A stretch of 64,000 bases of DNA from the NCBI RefSeq assembly GCF_003143975.1, contig NZ_QFVR01000002.1, positions 124,001-188,000 on the forward strand. Reading direction: 5' to 3'. The stretch comes from Kurthia sibirica (GTDB taxonomy: Bacteria > Bacillota > Bacilli > Bacillales_A > Planococcaceae). Positions 34,983 to 44,105 of this stretch are shown here, piece by piece. A program made the translations under genes and the position numbers. The notes under the pieces were generated by a model. That model saw only the letters and a list, made by a program, of their open reading frames with translations. It did no database searches and was not told where the DNA came from. The number at the start of each line of letters is the position of its first letter. Position 1 is the stretch's first letter.

Positions 34983-36713
34983 TTGAATCAACAGTGGACT
35001 GCCTTTAATCAAATTTCAAAAATGCTGGATACTAATCAATCGATTGAATTAAATGTACATAAAATAATCGAAATCATCGTCGACAGTATTCCACAAGCAG
35101 ATGCTGGATTTTTCTTATTGTGGAAAGATGACTTACAGTGCTTAACTATTGATGCTGCTGTTAATTTTCAACAACAACATTATATGAATACACGTTTAAA
35201 GCAGAATGAAGGTATAAGCGGTAAAGTTTATACTAGTGGTCAAGGTGTTATGTTAAATAGCGCAGCTGAAATTGATTACTTAATGGGCAATATGCGTAAA
35301 CCAAATAAAAAATATTATTTAGATTCGTTCGTCCATTATGGTGAACCAAAAAACTGTATTTCTGTACCAATTGAGTACAATGAAGAACGTTTTGGTGTTT
35401 TTACTGTGGATAACTTTTTAAATGACGGCGATTTTTCTATGGATGATTTTAACTTCCTCCAAGCGATTGCTTTTCAAGTGGCGATTGCTATTCGTTTATC
35501 TTGTGATATTCAAAAAAGCCAACAACGCACACGTGATTTAGAAAATAGTATTACCATCCATCAAAAATTAAACCAACATATATTAGAAGGTCATTCGATT
35601 GAACAACTCATTCTTTATTTAGATACCCTTACAAATGACCCCTATTTTTTATTAAATGCTGTTGGGAACTTGGAGTTTTCTTCTAGAAATTTTGATAGGG
35701 CACTCAATTTTATTTCTTCATTAATAGATGCAAATTTCCATGAAAATTGGAAAAACCAACAATATATATCTATTTATGATGGTCAAAATTGCTATTTACA
35801 TATTTTCAGAGTGTCATCTTCTGTATATATCAGCGGGTTTTTAGTTATTAAAACCAATAAACCACATCTACCTCTTATGACACAATTAACGATTACCCAT
35901 GCTGCATCCATTATTGCTATGGCACAGATGAAGCAGCGAAATTCCTTCGAGCGTGAACTACAAAAGAGACAGTCTTTGCTAGCACTACTAACAGATTATA
36001 ATCAATCGATTGAACTTCGAACTCTTTGTACTTATTATTTTGAAACGGATCGTTTTTTATCCATCATGACAATTGAACATCATTTTTTAATTTCCAGTGA
36101 TTTTACTTCACTGTTGAATTTTGAAAAAAGATTGAATGACACATTGTCACATACTAAAATTATTTTAATCCCGACTAAAAATAGAATTTACTGTATTATA
36201 GGCAGCACAACCAAACAAAATAGTACCGTACAAAATGTCATTAATAATTTTTTACCTGAGTGTCGATTTTTTACCGGTCGTTCGGTAAAATCATTTGATA
36301 ATTTGTATCTTTCTTATATGGATATTGAATTTATTTTATTTATAAATAAAATAGACAATAAAATTTCATACACTTCCTTTAAAGATTTAGGTGTTTTTCG
36401 ATACTTATTACAGCTATCTGATGATGAAAAAATAATTTTTGTAGAAGATGAGTTAGCTTTATTAATGAAAGAAAAAAATAGCCGTGAACTTCTCGATACT
36501 TTATTAACTTATTTTGAGCATAAAAAAAATGCTGCATTAACAGCTCAATATTTACATTTACATATTAATTCAATTTATTATCGTCTCACTCAAATTGAGA
36601 CCCTTCTACAAATTGATTTGGCCGATTTTCAAAATAATATTAATTTATACAGTGCATTATTTTTAGAAAAATATGTATACCATAAGAAAAAACAGCTACA
36701 TGTAATACAGTAA
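34983..36713 (+). CDS. GAF-domain transcriptional regulator with PucR-type C-terminal HTH
   Basis: The product is 576 aa. A GAF domain occupies about 10-180 (ADAGFFLLWKDD, GISGKVYTSGQGVML, CISVPIEYNEERFGVFTVDN). The central region (about 200-460) is like the variable middle of CdaR/PucR activators. The C-terminus (about 500-560) has LLDTLLTYFEHKKNAALTAQ and LHLHINSIYYRLTQIETLL, the PucR/CdaR helix-turn-helix. The frame can begin at TTG 34914, but AAGGAGGAAA at 34968-34977 fits only the TTG at 34983. It converges on the M20-AbgT operon, which it probably controls (inference from location). Confidence 0.8.
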   Translation: MNQQWTAFNQISKMLDTNQSIELNVHKIIEIIVDSIPQADAGFFLLWKDDLQCLTIDAAVNFQQQHYMNTRLKQNEGISGKVYTSGQGVMLNSAAEIDYLMGNMRKPNKKYYLDSFVHYGEPKNCISVPIEYNEERFGVFTVDNFLNDGDFSMDDFNFLQAIAFQVAIAIRLSCDIQKSQQRTRDLENSITIHQKLNQHILEGHSIEQLILYLDTLTNDPYFLLNAVGNLEFSSRNFDRALNFISSLIDANFHENWKNQQYISIYDGQNCYLHIFRVSSSVYISGFLVIKTNKPHLPLMTQLTITHAASIIAMAQMKQRNSFERELQKRQSLLALLTDYNQSIELRTLCTYYFETDRFLSIMTIEHHFLISSDFTSLLNFEKRLNDTLSHTKIILIPTKNRIYCIIGSTTKQNSTVQNVINNFLPECRFFTGRSVKSFDNLYLSYMDIEFILFINKIDNKISYTSFKDLGVFRYLLQLSDDEKIIFVEDELALLMKEKNSRELLDTLLTYFEHKKNAALTAQYLHLHINSIYYRLTQIETLLQIDLADFQNNINLYSALFLEKYVYHKKKQLHVIQ

Positions 36714-36762
36714 AAAAGTATGAGAGCCTTCTTCAAAGAGAAGAGGGCTCCCATACTTTTTT
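36714..36762. terminator. Bidirectional terminator
   Basis: AAAAAAGTATG and AGAGCC on the left are mirrored by GGGCTCCCATACTTTTTT on the right with small bulges, between the regulator and the M20 gene. Confidence 0.85.
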
Positions 36763-37951
36763 ACTTTGTGTGAACCGTTTCTTTCACAGATAGAAATTGT
36801 AACGCTGCAGCACCTAATGTATTGGCAGCTGTTAACATCGCTCGCTCATCTATATCAAATTTGGGATGATGATGTGGATAAACTTCTGTCCACTGTGGAT
36901 TTTTTGCACCTGTGAAGAAAAATGCACCTGGTACTTTTTCTAAATAGTATGCAAAATCCTCTCCCCCCATAGTTGGTTCACAAATGATTGCATTGGTAAT
37001 ACCCGGCACATCTTGTGCAAGTTTATAAATAGCATCGGCATGTTGTTGATGATTGACCACTGGTGGATAACCACGAATATAGTCGTATGTGTATGTCGCT
37101 CCATAGAAATCACAAGCTGCGCGTAAAACAGCTTCAATATCTGCTTCGATTAAATCACGTGTTTGTGCATCAAACATTCTTGATGTGCCTTTAATATAAA
37201 CAGAGTCTGCAATCACATTAAATGGATTCAGCGCTTCAAAATGTGCAATGGAAACTACAGCTGGTCTCAAAGGATTAATCCGACGTGATACAATTTGCTG
37301 TAAATTCGTAACAAATTGTGCCCCAATCAAAATCGAATCTTTCGTCAACTGTGGTTCCGAGCCATGTCCACCCTTGCCATTAATACGAATGTAAAAACCA
37401 TCGGCGGCTGCCATAATAGGACCACCCGTCACCAATAGATTCCCAAGCGGTTCTGGCGCCCAGAGATGTGTGCCGTAAATAGCGTCAACGCCATCTAAAC
37501 AACCATCTTCTATCATGGCGATCGCCCCACCTGGAGCAATTTCTTCTGCATGTTGATGGATGAAAATAATTGTTCCTTCAATATCTGCTTGTAACTGATT
37601 GAATACTTTTGCTAAAACAAGCAATGTCGCCGTATGACCATCATGCCCACAGGCGTGCATACGCCCCGGTATTTTTGATGCAAATGACAAATTTGTTTGC
37701 TCACTAATTGCTAACGCATCAAAATCTGCACGTAATGCAACAGTTTTACCTGGTTTTCCACCTTTTAGTGTTGCAACAACACCTCTACCACCAACATTCT
37801 TTCTTACTTCATGCCCTAATGCTTCATGGTATTCTGTGATGAACTTTGGTGTTTCTACTTCCTCGTGAGATAATTCAGGATTTTCGTGTAAATACCTTCT
37901 TAAATCGACCATTTCATCAAAATGTTGCTGTAGTAATGTGTATAATTCCAT
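36761..37951 (-). CDS. M20D amidohydrolase, probable partner of the AbgT transporter
   Basis: The product is 396 aa, cytoplasmic. Metal-site motifs: LRADFDALAI (about 72-81), GRMHACGHDGHTATLL (about 95-110) with Cys-Gly-His-Asp, FIHQHAEEIAPGGA (about 130-143) and PHHHPKFDIDE near the end. This is the M20D family of N-acyl-amino-acid and aminobenzoyl-glutamate hydrolases. The gene lies 14 nt after an AbgT transporter gene, so the natural substrate is likely the transported N-acyl-type compound. p-Aminobenzoyl-glutamate is possible but not shown; the E. coli enzyme needs two subunits (AbgA, AbgB), and only one is here. Confidence 0.85.
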   Translation of the reverse strand: MELYTLLQQHFDEMVDLRRYLHENPELSHEEVETPKFITEYHEALGHEVRKNVGGRGVVATLKGGKPGKTVALRADFDALAISEQTNLSFASKIPGRMHACGHDGHTATLLVLAKVFNQLQADIEGTIIFIHQHAEEIAPGGAIAMIEDGCLDGVDAIYGTHLWAPEPLGNLLVTGGPIMAAADGFYIRINGKGGHGSEPQLTKDSILIGAQFVTNLQQIVSRRINPLRPAVVSIAHFEALNPFNVIADSVYIKGTSRMFDAQTRDLIEADIEAVLRAACDFYGATYTYDYIRGYPPVVNHQQHADAIYKLAQDVPGITNAIICEPTMGGEDFAYYLEKVPGAFFFTGAKNPQWTEVYPHHHPKFDIDERAMLTAANTLGAAALQFLSVKETVHTK

Positions 37952-37965
37952 ATTTTCTTCCCCCT

Positions 37966-39498
37966 TTATTTAAGATAGATAGAATCTCCTGGACCCAGTG
38001 GTAGACCAAATAAGAACCAAATACCAAATAGTACAATCCATCCGACTGCAAAAACGATGGAATATGGTAGTAATGCTGAAATAAGTGTCCCGATTCCAAT
38101 ATTTTTGTCATAACGTCTCGCAAAAGCCAGTAAAATAGCGAAGTATGCAAGCATTGGTGTAATTGGATTTGTAATTGAATCACCTACGCGATATGCTGCT
38201 TGCGTTAGTGCTGGTGAATAGTTCAAATACATGAACATTGGCACAAATATTGGCGCTAACAACGCCCATTTTGCTGATGCGCTGGCAATTAATAAATTGA
38301 CCATCGCACATATAATGATAAAACCAATAACCATCGGTAATCCCGTGAAATTTAATGCCTGTAACAACTCTGCCCCTTTGATCGCCATTATTGAGCCGAT
38401 ATTACTCCAATTGAAGTACGCAATCATCTGCGCTGCCACAAATGCTAAAACAATAAATGGTGCCATGTCTGCAATAGATTTGAACAGTTTTTCGGCAACA
38501 TCTTTATCACTTTTTAAGCCCTTAGTCGTAATACCATATGCTAAAGCTGGTAATAGGAAGAAAAATAACATTATCGGTACAATCCCTGACATAAATGGTG
38601 AAGATAAGAAACCACCTGTTTCAGGATCTCGTAGCAAACCATTTTCTGGTACAACCGCTATTAATAATAAAATAATATAAATGGTTGTCACGACACCAGC
38701 CCATTTTAATCCTTTTTTCTCACTCTCCGTAATTGTTTCTAATTTTTCTAACTTACCTGTATATGAGCCAAAACGTGGTTCCGTGAATTTTTTAGCAACC
38801 CATGTACCTAAAATCATCAACATAAATGTTGATACGATTAGGAAATAATAGTTCATCGTCGCTCGTCCTGTATATGATGGATCGACAATTACCGCCGCTG
38901 AATCTGTAATTCCTAATAATAAAACATCCAATGAGCTGATTAATAGATTGGCGCTGAAACCACCAGCAATCGCTGCATATGTAACAATCAATCCAACGAG
39001 TGGATTTCTACCTAAACTCATAAAAATAAGTGCGGCAATTGGAGGTAAAACGATAAATGCAGCATCTGCTGCTACATTTCCTACTAAGCCTGTCAAAATG
39101 ATAACGGGTATAACTAATTTTTGTGGTGCACTCATCACTGTTTTTTTCATCAATGCCGATATTAAACCGGTTTGCTCTGCTAGACCAATGCCTAACATAG
39201 ACACGACTACCATGCCAAGCGGTGGAAATGATGTAAAGTTCGTTAACATTTCTGTTAATATGCGAATAATACCATCTTGGTTAAGTAAATTAACTACTTC
39301 AATTTTTTCAGCAGTCCCTGGTCTAACCGCTGAAATACCAATTAAAGACATTAACCATGATAGTAGTAAAATCAACGCAGCCATAAGAACGAATAATGTA
39401 ATTGGATCTGGTAATTTATTTCCTGCTTTTTCGATAAAATCTAAAAATCGATCTGTTAATTTTTTCTTGCCCGGTATTTCTAGCTGATTCATACTCAT
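37966..39498 (-). CDS. AbgT-family transporter
   Basis: The product is 510 aa with about 11-13 transmembrane segments. AbgT-family stretches include LPDPITLFVLMAALILLLSW near the N-terminus, FPPLGMVVVSMLGIGLAEQTG (about 95), GNVAADAAFIVLPPIAALIF (about 140) and, late, YRVGDSITNPITPMLAYFAILLAF (about 445). E. coli AbgT imports p-aminobenzoyl-glutamate, while relatives such as MtrF and YdaH export sulfonamides, so direction and substrate are open. The neighbouring hydrolase favours an import role here. Upstream repeats (39565-39608) may bind the regulator. Confidence 0.88.
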   Translation of the reverse strand: MSMNQLEIPGKKKLTDRFLDFIEKAGNKLPDPITLFVLMAALILLLSWLMSLIGISAVRPGTAEKIEVVNLLNQDGIIRILTEMLTNFTSFPPLGMVVVSMLGIGLAEQTGLISALMKKTVMSAPQKLVIPVIILTGLVGNVAADAAFIVLPPIAALIFMSLGRNPLVGLIVTYAAIAGGFSANLLISSLDVLLLGITDSAAVIVDPSYTGRATMNYYFLIVSTFMLMILGTWVAKKFTEPRFGSYTGKLEKLETITESEKKGLKWAGVVTTIYIILLLIAVVPENGLLRDPETGGFLSSPFMSGIVPIMLFFFLLPALAYGITTKGLKSDKDVAEKLFKSIADMAPFIVLAFVAAQMIAYFNWSNIGSIMAIKGAELLQALNFTGLPMVIGFIIICAMVNLLIASASAKWALLAPIFVPMFMYLNYSPALTQAAYRVGDSITNPITPMLAYFAILLAFARRYDKNIGIGTLISALLPYSIVFAVGWIVLFGIWFLFGLPLGPGDSIYLK

Positions 39499-39564
39499 TG
39501 CAGCAACCCCTTTGTCTGAATTTTCTTTAAATTATATAGGAGAAAAATCCAATAACCTATAGAG

Positions 39565-39673
39565 AAAATTCTAATTATGACGTGGGATCTTTAGATAAAA
39601 TTCTAATTTTTAATCTTTACATAGTAAAAATGAATGTAAACATTATATTTTTTCTAAAAAAAGAATTTTATCT
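39565..39673. promoter_or_regulatory. Repeat-rich control region upstream of abgT
   Basis: AAAATTCTAATT occurs at 39565-39576 and 39597-39608, 32 bp apart (about three helical turns). AGATAAAATTCT (39593-39604) is repeated in inverse at 39662-39673. TTTACAT and ATGTAAA form another short palindrome between. These are candidate operators for the abgT operon or a nearby activator. Confidence 0.45.
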
Positions 39674-40042
39674 ATCAATAACAATATACTCATAAAATGG
39701 AATTTCAAATTCTTCCACTACCATAATATGTTTTTCACAAATGCGAATTTCCTCATAATATTCAATTTTGGTCGCCTCGGTTAACCAAATCTCCCCAGTA
39801 TATGCAACATCTGCAACTTGTTCAAGTGTAGGTTGTATAAATTTTTCAGCATCACATACGTAAATATACATATGCTGTCCTTTTTCAAGTGGATATAATG
39901 CACTTAAACAACCAATAATAGATGACGATACACATATTCGTGCTTTTTTATCATCTTCCGTTACAAGGCGACGTGAAGGTATTCGCGGATAGATGACCGA
40001 TTCAGCAATATGTGGATTGTTACTAACATGATAAAAACGCAT
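39668..40042 (-). CDS. Conserved hypothetical protein (124 aa)
   Basis: The product is 124 aa, with no signal or membrane segment. It starts MRFYHVSNNPHIAESVIYPRIPSRR and has ARICVSSSIIGCLSAL (about 34-49), then acidic and strand-rich sequence with WLTEATKIEYYEEIRICEK. The opening pattern, a Tyr-His-x-Ser followed by RIPS and S-x-x-x-G-C-L, recalls small phage or host proteins with an ADP-ribosyltransferase-like fold. That is only a resemblance. AAAGGAG lies before the ATG. Monocistronic between abgT and the adhesin terminator. Confidence 0.6.
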   Translation of the reverse strand: MRFYHVSNNPHIAESVIYPRIPSRRLVTEDDKKARICVSSSIIGCLSALYPLEKGQHMYIYVCDAEKFIQPTLEQVADVAYTGEIWLTEATKIEYYEEIRICEKHIMVVEEFEIPFYEYIVIDR

Positions 40043-40099
40043 AAAAAAATCTCCTTTTTTAAAATTATGTATTATGCTGATTATACAATTTTTTACATA

Positions 40100-40136
40100 G
40101 AAAAACAGAGATTAGTTTGATTAACTAATCTCTGTT
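40100..40136 (-). terminator. Terminator of the adhesin gene
   Basis: AACAGAGATTAGTT and AACTAATCTCTGTT form a perfect 14-bp stem with a T-rich tail on the minus strand, 13 nt after the stop. Confidence 0.9.
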
Positions 40137-40149
40137 ACAGTTATTTAAG

Positions 40150-43100
40150 TTACTTTTTTCTTCTATAAATCAATACAGCTGCTAATGCAATTAATAATAA
40201 ACCAGCTACCACGCCTACTATTGTTCGCCCTGTTCCCGTTTGTGGGAGCATTCCTTTTAACTTGCTTGTGAATGTAGCCGGTTCTTCTTTATCTACAGTT
40301 GGTTTAGTAATTGGTGATGTCAGCAGATCTGTTTTAATTGGATCATCTAACATATTTGATGTCGTCAAATTACGTGTAAGTGGATTGCCTGCTTCTTTAG
40401 GTGTTGTAAATAATGTCTTCATAGGATTCGATGGTATGTTTGGATTTATCGAATCTACCGGAGTTACCGGGTCTGTTGGGTCTGTTGGGTCTGTTGGGTC
40501 TGTTGGGTCTGTTGGGTCTACTGGTGGTATCCTAGGTTCAACTTTATGTGTATTTGTAATAATTGTATGACCATTAATCGTAAATTCCTTGTATTCATAT
40601 CCTTTTGGAACATTTAATTCTTTTGTATAGTAGTCAATTTTCTTTCCTTTTTTTAGATTATCTAAATTATCCCAAATCATTTTCCACTCATTTTTGCTGG
40701 AAAGCACAACTGGATCACCTTGTTTTTCTCCATCTGCATATAGTTGTACTTCAATACTTTCAGGACGTATTAAATCTGCATCATTTTCGTCCATCCATAC
40801 TTTCTCAACAGAGAGATATGTTTTTCCTGGTGTATAACTATTTTTTAGATTATAGCCATCCATTTTAAGTGTATAATCTGAAATTTTATTTTCTGAAATG
40901 GAATAATTAATTTCAATGCCATTTTTAAATTTGGGTAAATTTTTAAAACTATAGGACCAGTCATCACTTTCTTTTACTTCTTTTGTGTCTAAAATTTTAC
41001 CATCAGCTACTAAATTTACTATTATTTTATCTGGACGTTTTCCATCATTATTATCTTTGTCGTCCCATGTTTTACTTCCTGTCACATCTATTTTTTCTGG
41101 TATATGTTTATTCTTAATTATTATATTTCCGTTGTCTACTTCAATAGAAGAATCATATCCAAACAATATATTTTCCTCTTTTACTGTATAACTAATGTCC
41201 TTATTATTTTTTTTCAATAATAAATCATGCCAATTGTATGTCCACTTATTATCTTCATTCAACTCGATCACATTTCCTGACTTTACACCATCAGCATATA
41301 ATTGCACTTGAATCGCTGACGTACGCAAATTATCTTGGTTTGCGTAATCATCCCAGTTTTTTGTTACACTTAAGCTTCTTTTATCTGGTGCATAACTATT
41401 TTTGATATCAAAGCCATCAATCATTGTAATATAGCCCTCTATACGATCTTCTGTGACCGTATAATTTATTTTTTCCCCTTTATCTGTTAGTGGGACATCG
41501 ATAAATTCATATTGCCATAGTTCTTTATCAGATATTGTTTTCGATTGGACTACTACACCATTCGCTAATAGATTTATCTTTACAGACGATGGACGCATAT
41601 TATCGGCATTATCTTTGTCATCCCATGTTTTTGTACCTGATATGGTCGTTAATGCTACTTTCGGTGAATTTGTAATTACATGGACACCATCTTCAATAGT
41701 TTTATTATTCAAATGCCATCCATTTTCTTCGTACCAAGTATTCCACTCTACACCATCTTCAACAGCAATACTTGAACTATAATAATTTCCAGGTATATCA
41801 ACTTCCTTTACTTCATATTTAATCTTCTTCCCCTCTTTTTTTTCATCTAAATTTTCCCATTCATGATTCCAATTGTTGTAGCCGTCCAATTCGACTTCTT
41901 CACCAACTTTTTCTCCATCTCCATAGAGTTGTACCTTGACACTTTCTGGTCTTTTTTGAGCAATATTATCTTGATCATCCCATTTTTTCAACACTTTGAA
42001 ACTAGTAACTGATTTTGATTCTATTTTCTTATTAAAAACATCAATTTCTTTTTCCTTTTTTTCAGTTCCGACAAATGTTACTATCCCATCTGTCACACTG
42101 AATGTCGGGTTACCTTCATAATCATTAGGTGCTAATACTTCAACGACTTTGTATGTTCCTGCACCGAGTTTTTTAAATTCTACCTGTCCATTTTCATCTG
42201 TTTTTCTCGTATTTGATGGGGTATCTGTGGTATTGTAGTCAACAAATTCACCATTTTCGTCCTTTTTTTGTAATTTAAAAGATGCGTCTTTTAAAGTTTT
42301 TTTACTATCCGTATCTTTTTTTGTAATAATAAGGATCCCATCACCATTAATTGTTGCGCCACCATCCATCGAATCAAAATTGATTGTACTCGAGCGATCA
42401 CTACTATTCGTATTTCCCCAATTCAATGTAGCTGTATTTTGGTATGCTTTTGTACCACCAACAATTTTTGAGTACACAGCAATATATACGCCTGGTACAC
42501 CCGGTTGTTTATTTGTATCTAATATTTTTTTATAGGCCTCTTTTGTCAAATCTTTAATCTCATTCGTCGTATTATATTTATCAATTTTTTCATTAACATC
42601 TGCTAACTTTTTATTTGTAATCTTTGACCCTGGTAAATCCCCCAGTTTAAATATAAGTTTTGTTTGACCCGTATCTTCATCTTCATAAATACCAAAGGCT
42701 GGCGCGCCCGTTTTTTCACTTTTAATTCTAGTTTTGAAATCTTCCCATGTTTCTGTAGTGGTATTTTTCACTTCATAGGATTGAGTTGAAAATGTATCCA
42801 AACTTACAATACTCTTCGACATTTTCCCATTTTCTGTAGCTATAAAAATAGGTGACATAACATCAAATTTCAACATTTCAATACCCAATGGTAATTCATC
42901 TATAAAATAGACATCTGATTTTACTGTACTTTTTTTACCCTCATTGAATTCATCAATATAGTCTTCATAGTTTATTTGAATAAACCAATTTACTAAATTG
43001 GTGTTTGCTGTAGACCAAAAACTCTTTGTAATCACGCCATTTTTAGTATTCTCATAGGCCGTAGGTGGTATTTCTGGACTTGGATTAATAATAATTGACG

Positions 43101-43788
43101 GAATTAATTCATTACCAACAGTAACTTCTTCATCTTTATCTTTCACCTCAGATGCATAGCCAATTAATTCAAAAAAGCCATCTTTTAAACTCGTTTGTTT
43201 TGCCCCATCTGCATTAAATACAAAACGAATCTTTGCAGGTGTATTGTTGGATTCTGCTATAACCATCATTTGACCAATAACAATTTTCGTACCTGCAGCA
43301 TTTTCTGCTACAACATCTTTATTTTCTAGCAGAGGCGTAAATCTAAAAAATTTACTTGGTAAGTTAATATCGAAATAATCACCATCTTTAATATTTAAAT
43401 CCTTAAGATTTAATATTTCCCAACCTACATGAAATTTAACTTTACTATCTAGGCTGATTTCGTCACCATCAGCTAAATCGACCCAGTCATTAGCAATCAT
43501 TCTCATTACTTTTACTTGCTTAATGTCTACATCTTGAGAAACTTCCATTGCGCCAGCTTTAGCCGGCGCATTACTTTTCACTGCTATAGCTTTTTCTTCT
43601 TCCAATTTCCATGATGAGGTATTATGATCATTTTCTCTATTAGAGTCAGCTATACCACCTTCTCCTGGTATCTCTGCTTTTGCTTCATTTTCTCCATTAG
43701 GAAAGTCAATAAATGGAGTAACTAACATATTTAATGAAAATAGTATAGAAAGTAGTATAGTTAATATTTTTTTGTTATATTTATACAT
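40150..43788 (-). CDS. LPXTG-anchored surface adhesin with SpaA and Cna_B repeats
   Basis: The product is 1212 aa. A signal peptide (1-39) is followed by an adhesin head (about 70-480) of Ig-like collagen/fibrinogen-binding type (VMRMIANDWVDLADGDEISL). One SpaA-like domain (about 490-600, ITKKDTDSKKTLKDASFKL) and five Cna_B repeats (about 605-1075) follow, each opening with K-x-W-D/M-D and N/R-P-x-S-V/I. A PTD-repeat stalk and the sorting signal LPQTG (1181-1185), a hydrophobic helix and RRKK end the protein. A sortase should link it to peptidoglycan. Cna_B and SpaA domains often form Lys-Asn isopeptide bonds. RBS GGAGG at 43794-43799. The ligand is unknown. Confidence 0.92.
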   Translation of the reverse strand: MYKYNKKILTILLSILFSLNMLVTPFIDFPNGENEAKAEIPGEGGIADSNRENDHNTSSWKLEEEKAIAVKSNAPAKAGAMEVSQDVDIKQVKVMRMIANDWVDLADGDEISLDSKVKFHVGWEILNLKDLNIKDGDYFDINLPSKFFRFTPLLENKDVVAENAAGTKIVIGQMMVIAESNNTPAKIRFVFNADGAKQTSLKDGFFELIGYASEVKDKDEEVTVGNELIPSIIINPSPEIPPTAYENTKNGVITKSFWSTANTNLVNWFIQINYEDYIDEFNEGKKSTVKSDVYFIDELPLGIEMLKFDVMSPIFIATENGKMSKSIVSLDTFSTQSYEVKNTTTETWEDFKTRIKSEKTGAPAFGIYEDEDTGQTKLIFKLGDLPGSKITNKKLADVNEKIDKYNTTNEIKDLTKEAYKKILDTNKQPGVPGVYIAVYSKIVGGTKAYQNTATLNWGNTNSSDRSSTINFDSMDGGATINGDGILIITKKDTDSKKTLKDASFKLQKKDENGEFVDYNTTDTPSNTRKTDENGQVEFKKLGAGTYKVVEVLAPNDYEGNPTFSVTDGIVTFVGTEKKEKEIDVFNKKIESKSVTSFKVLKKWDDQDNIAQKRPESVKVQLYGDGEKVGEEVELDGYNNWNHEWENLDEKKEGKKIKYEVKEVDIPGNYYSSSIAVEDGVEWNTWYEENGWHLNNKTIEDGVHVITNSPKVALTTISGTKTWDDKDNADNMRPSSVKINLLANGVVVQSKTISDKELWQYEFIDVPLTDKGEKINYTVTEDRIEGYITMIDGFDIKNSYAPDKRSLSVTKNWDDYANQDNLRTSAIQVQLYADGVKSGNVIELNEDNKWTYNWHDLLLKKNNKDISYTVKEENILFGYDSSIEVDNGNIIIKNKHIPEKIDVTGSKTWDDKDNNDGKRPDKIIVNLVADGKILDTKEVKESDDWSYSFKNLPKFKNGIEINYSISENKISDYTLKMDGYNLKNSYTPGKTYLSVEKVWMDENDADLIRPESIEVQLYADGEKQGDPVVLSSKNEWKMIWDNLDNLKKGKKIDYYTKELNVPKGYEYKEFTINGHTIITNTHKVEPRIPPVDPTDPTDPTDPTDPTDPVTPVDSINPNIPSNPMKTLFTTPKEAGNPLTRNLTTSNMLDDPIKTDLLTSPITKPTVDKEEPATFTSKLKGMLPQTGTGRTIVGVVAGLLLIALAAVLIYRRKK
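40469..40522. repeat. 9-bp tandem repeat in the adhesin stalk
   Basis: GGGTCTGTT is repeated five times without change, plus a partial sixth copy. On the coding strand it encodes Thr-Asp-Pro units of the wall-spanning stalk. Identical 9-mers allow in-frame expansion or loss by slippage. Confidence 0.9.
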
Positions 43789-44034
43789 TTCATACCTCCA
43801 TTCAATGATTTATACTAAAATTACCCGTGTAAGTTTGTTTGAAACTACCTATTTTTTATTTATAAGGAAATAAAACGCATCTTAAATATTATTTTTTTAT
43901 AATGCCCTGTGTATATTTTGTCATTAAAAATCATGACTTTCAGCATGTTTCTACTATTTAAATAATAGAATGCCTCTAATTAATTAAGAGGAACTGGCGC
44001 TAGTTCCTACTTCAAATAATTGTTCTTTACTAGT
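43789..44034. other. Upstream region of the adhesin gene
   Basis: No gene is seen here. A hairpin-capable AGGAACT/AGTTCCT pair with GGCGCT between lies at 43989-44008. The rest is AT-rich promoter-type DNA. Confidence 0.4.
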
Positions 44035-44050
44035 TGTTTCACGTGGAACA
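44035..44050 (-). promoter_or_regulatory. parS: parS centromere site
   Basis: The plus strand reads TGTTTCACGTGGAACA; its reverse complement is TGTTCCACGTGAAACA, identical to the Bacillus subtilis parS consensus bound by Spo0J/ParB. All 16 positions match. It lies in an intergenic gap between the ends of a terminator and the adhesin promoter region. Confidence 0.85.
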
Positions 44051-44057
44051 ATTTGGA

Positions 44058-44105
44058 AAAAACCCCCCCTTATCGCTATATTAAAGTGATAAGGGGGGTG
44101 TTTTT
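44058..44105 (-). terminator. Terminator of the MMPL gene
   Basis: CCCCCCTTATC and GATAAGGGGGG form a GC-rich 11-bp stem with a T run on the minus strand. Confidence 0.9.

Noticed and set aside
38948-39487. Open frame of 179 codons on the plus strand
   Set aside because: It lies wholly antisense to abgT, has low-complexity Ala/Ile/Lys composition and no ribosome site; it is a shadow of the real gene.
40469-40522. Tandem repeats as a possible CRISPR array
   Set aside because: The unit is 9 bp without spacers and encodes Thr-Asp-Pro in frame inside the adhesin gene.
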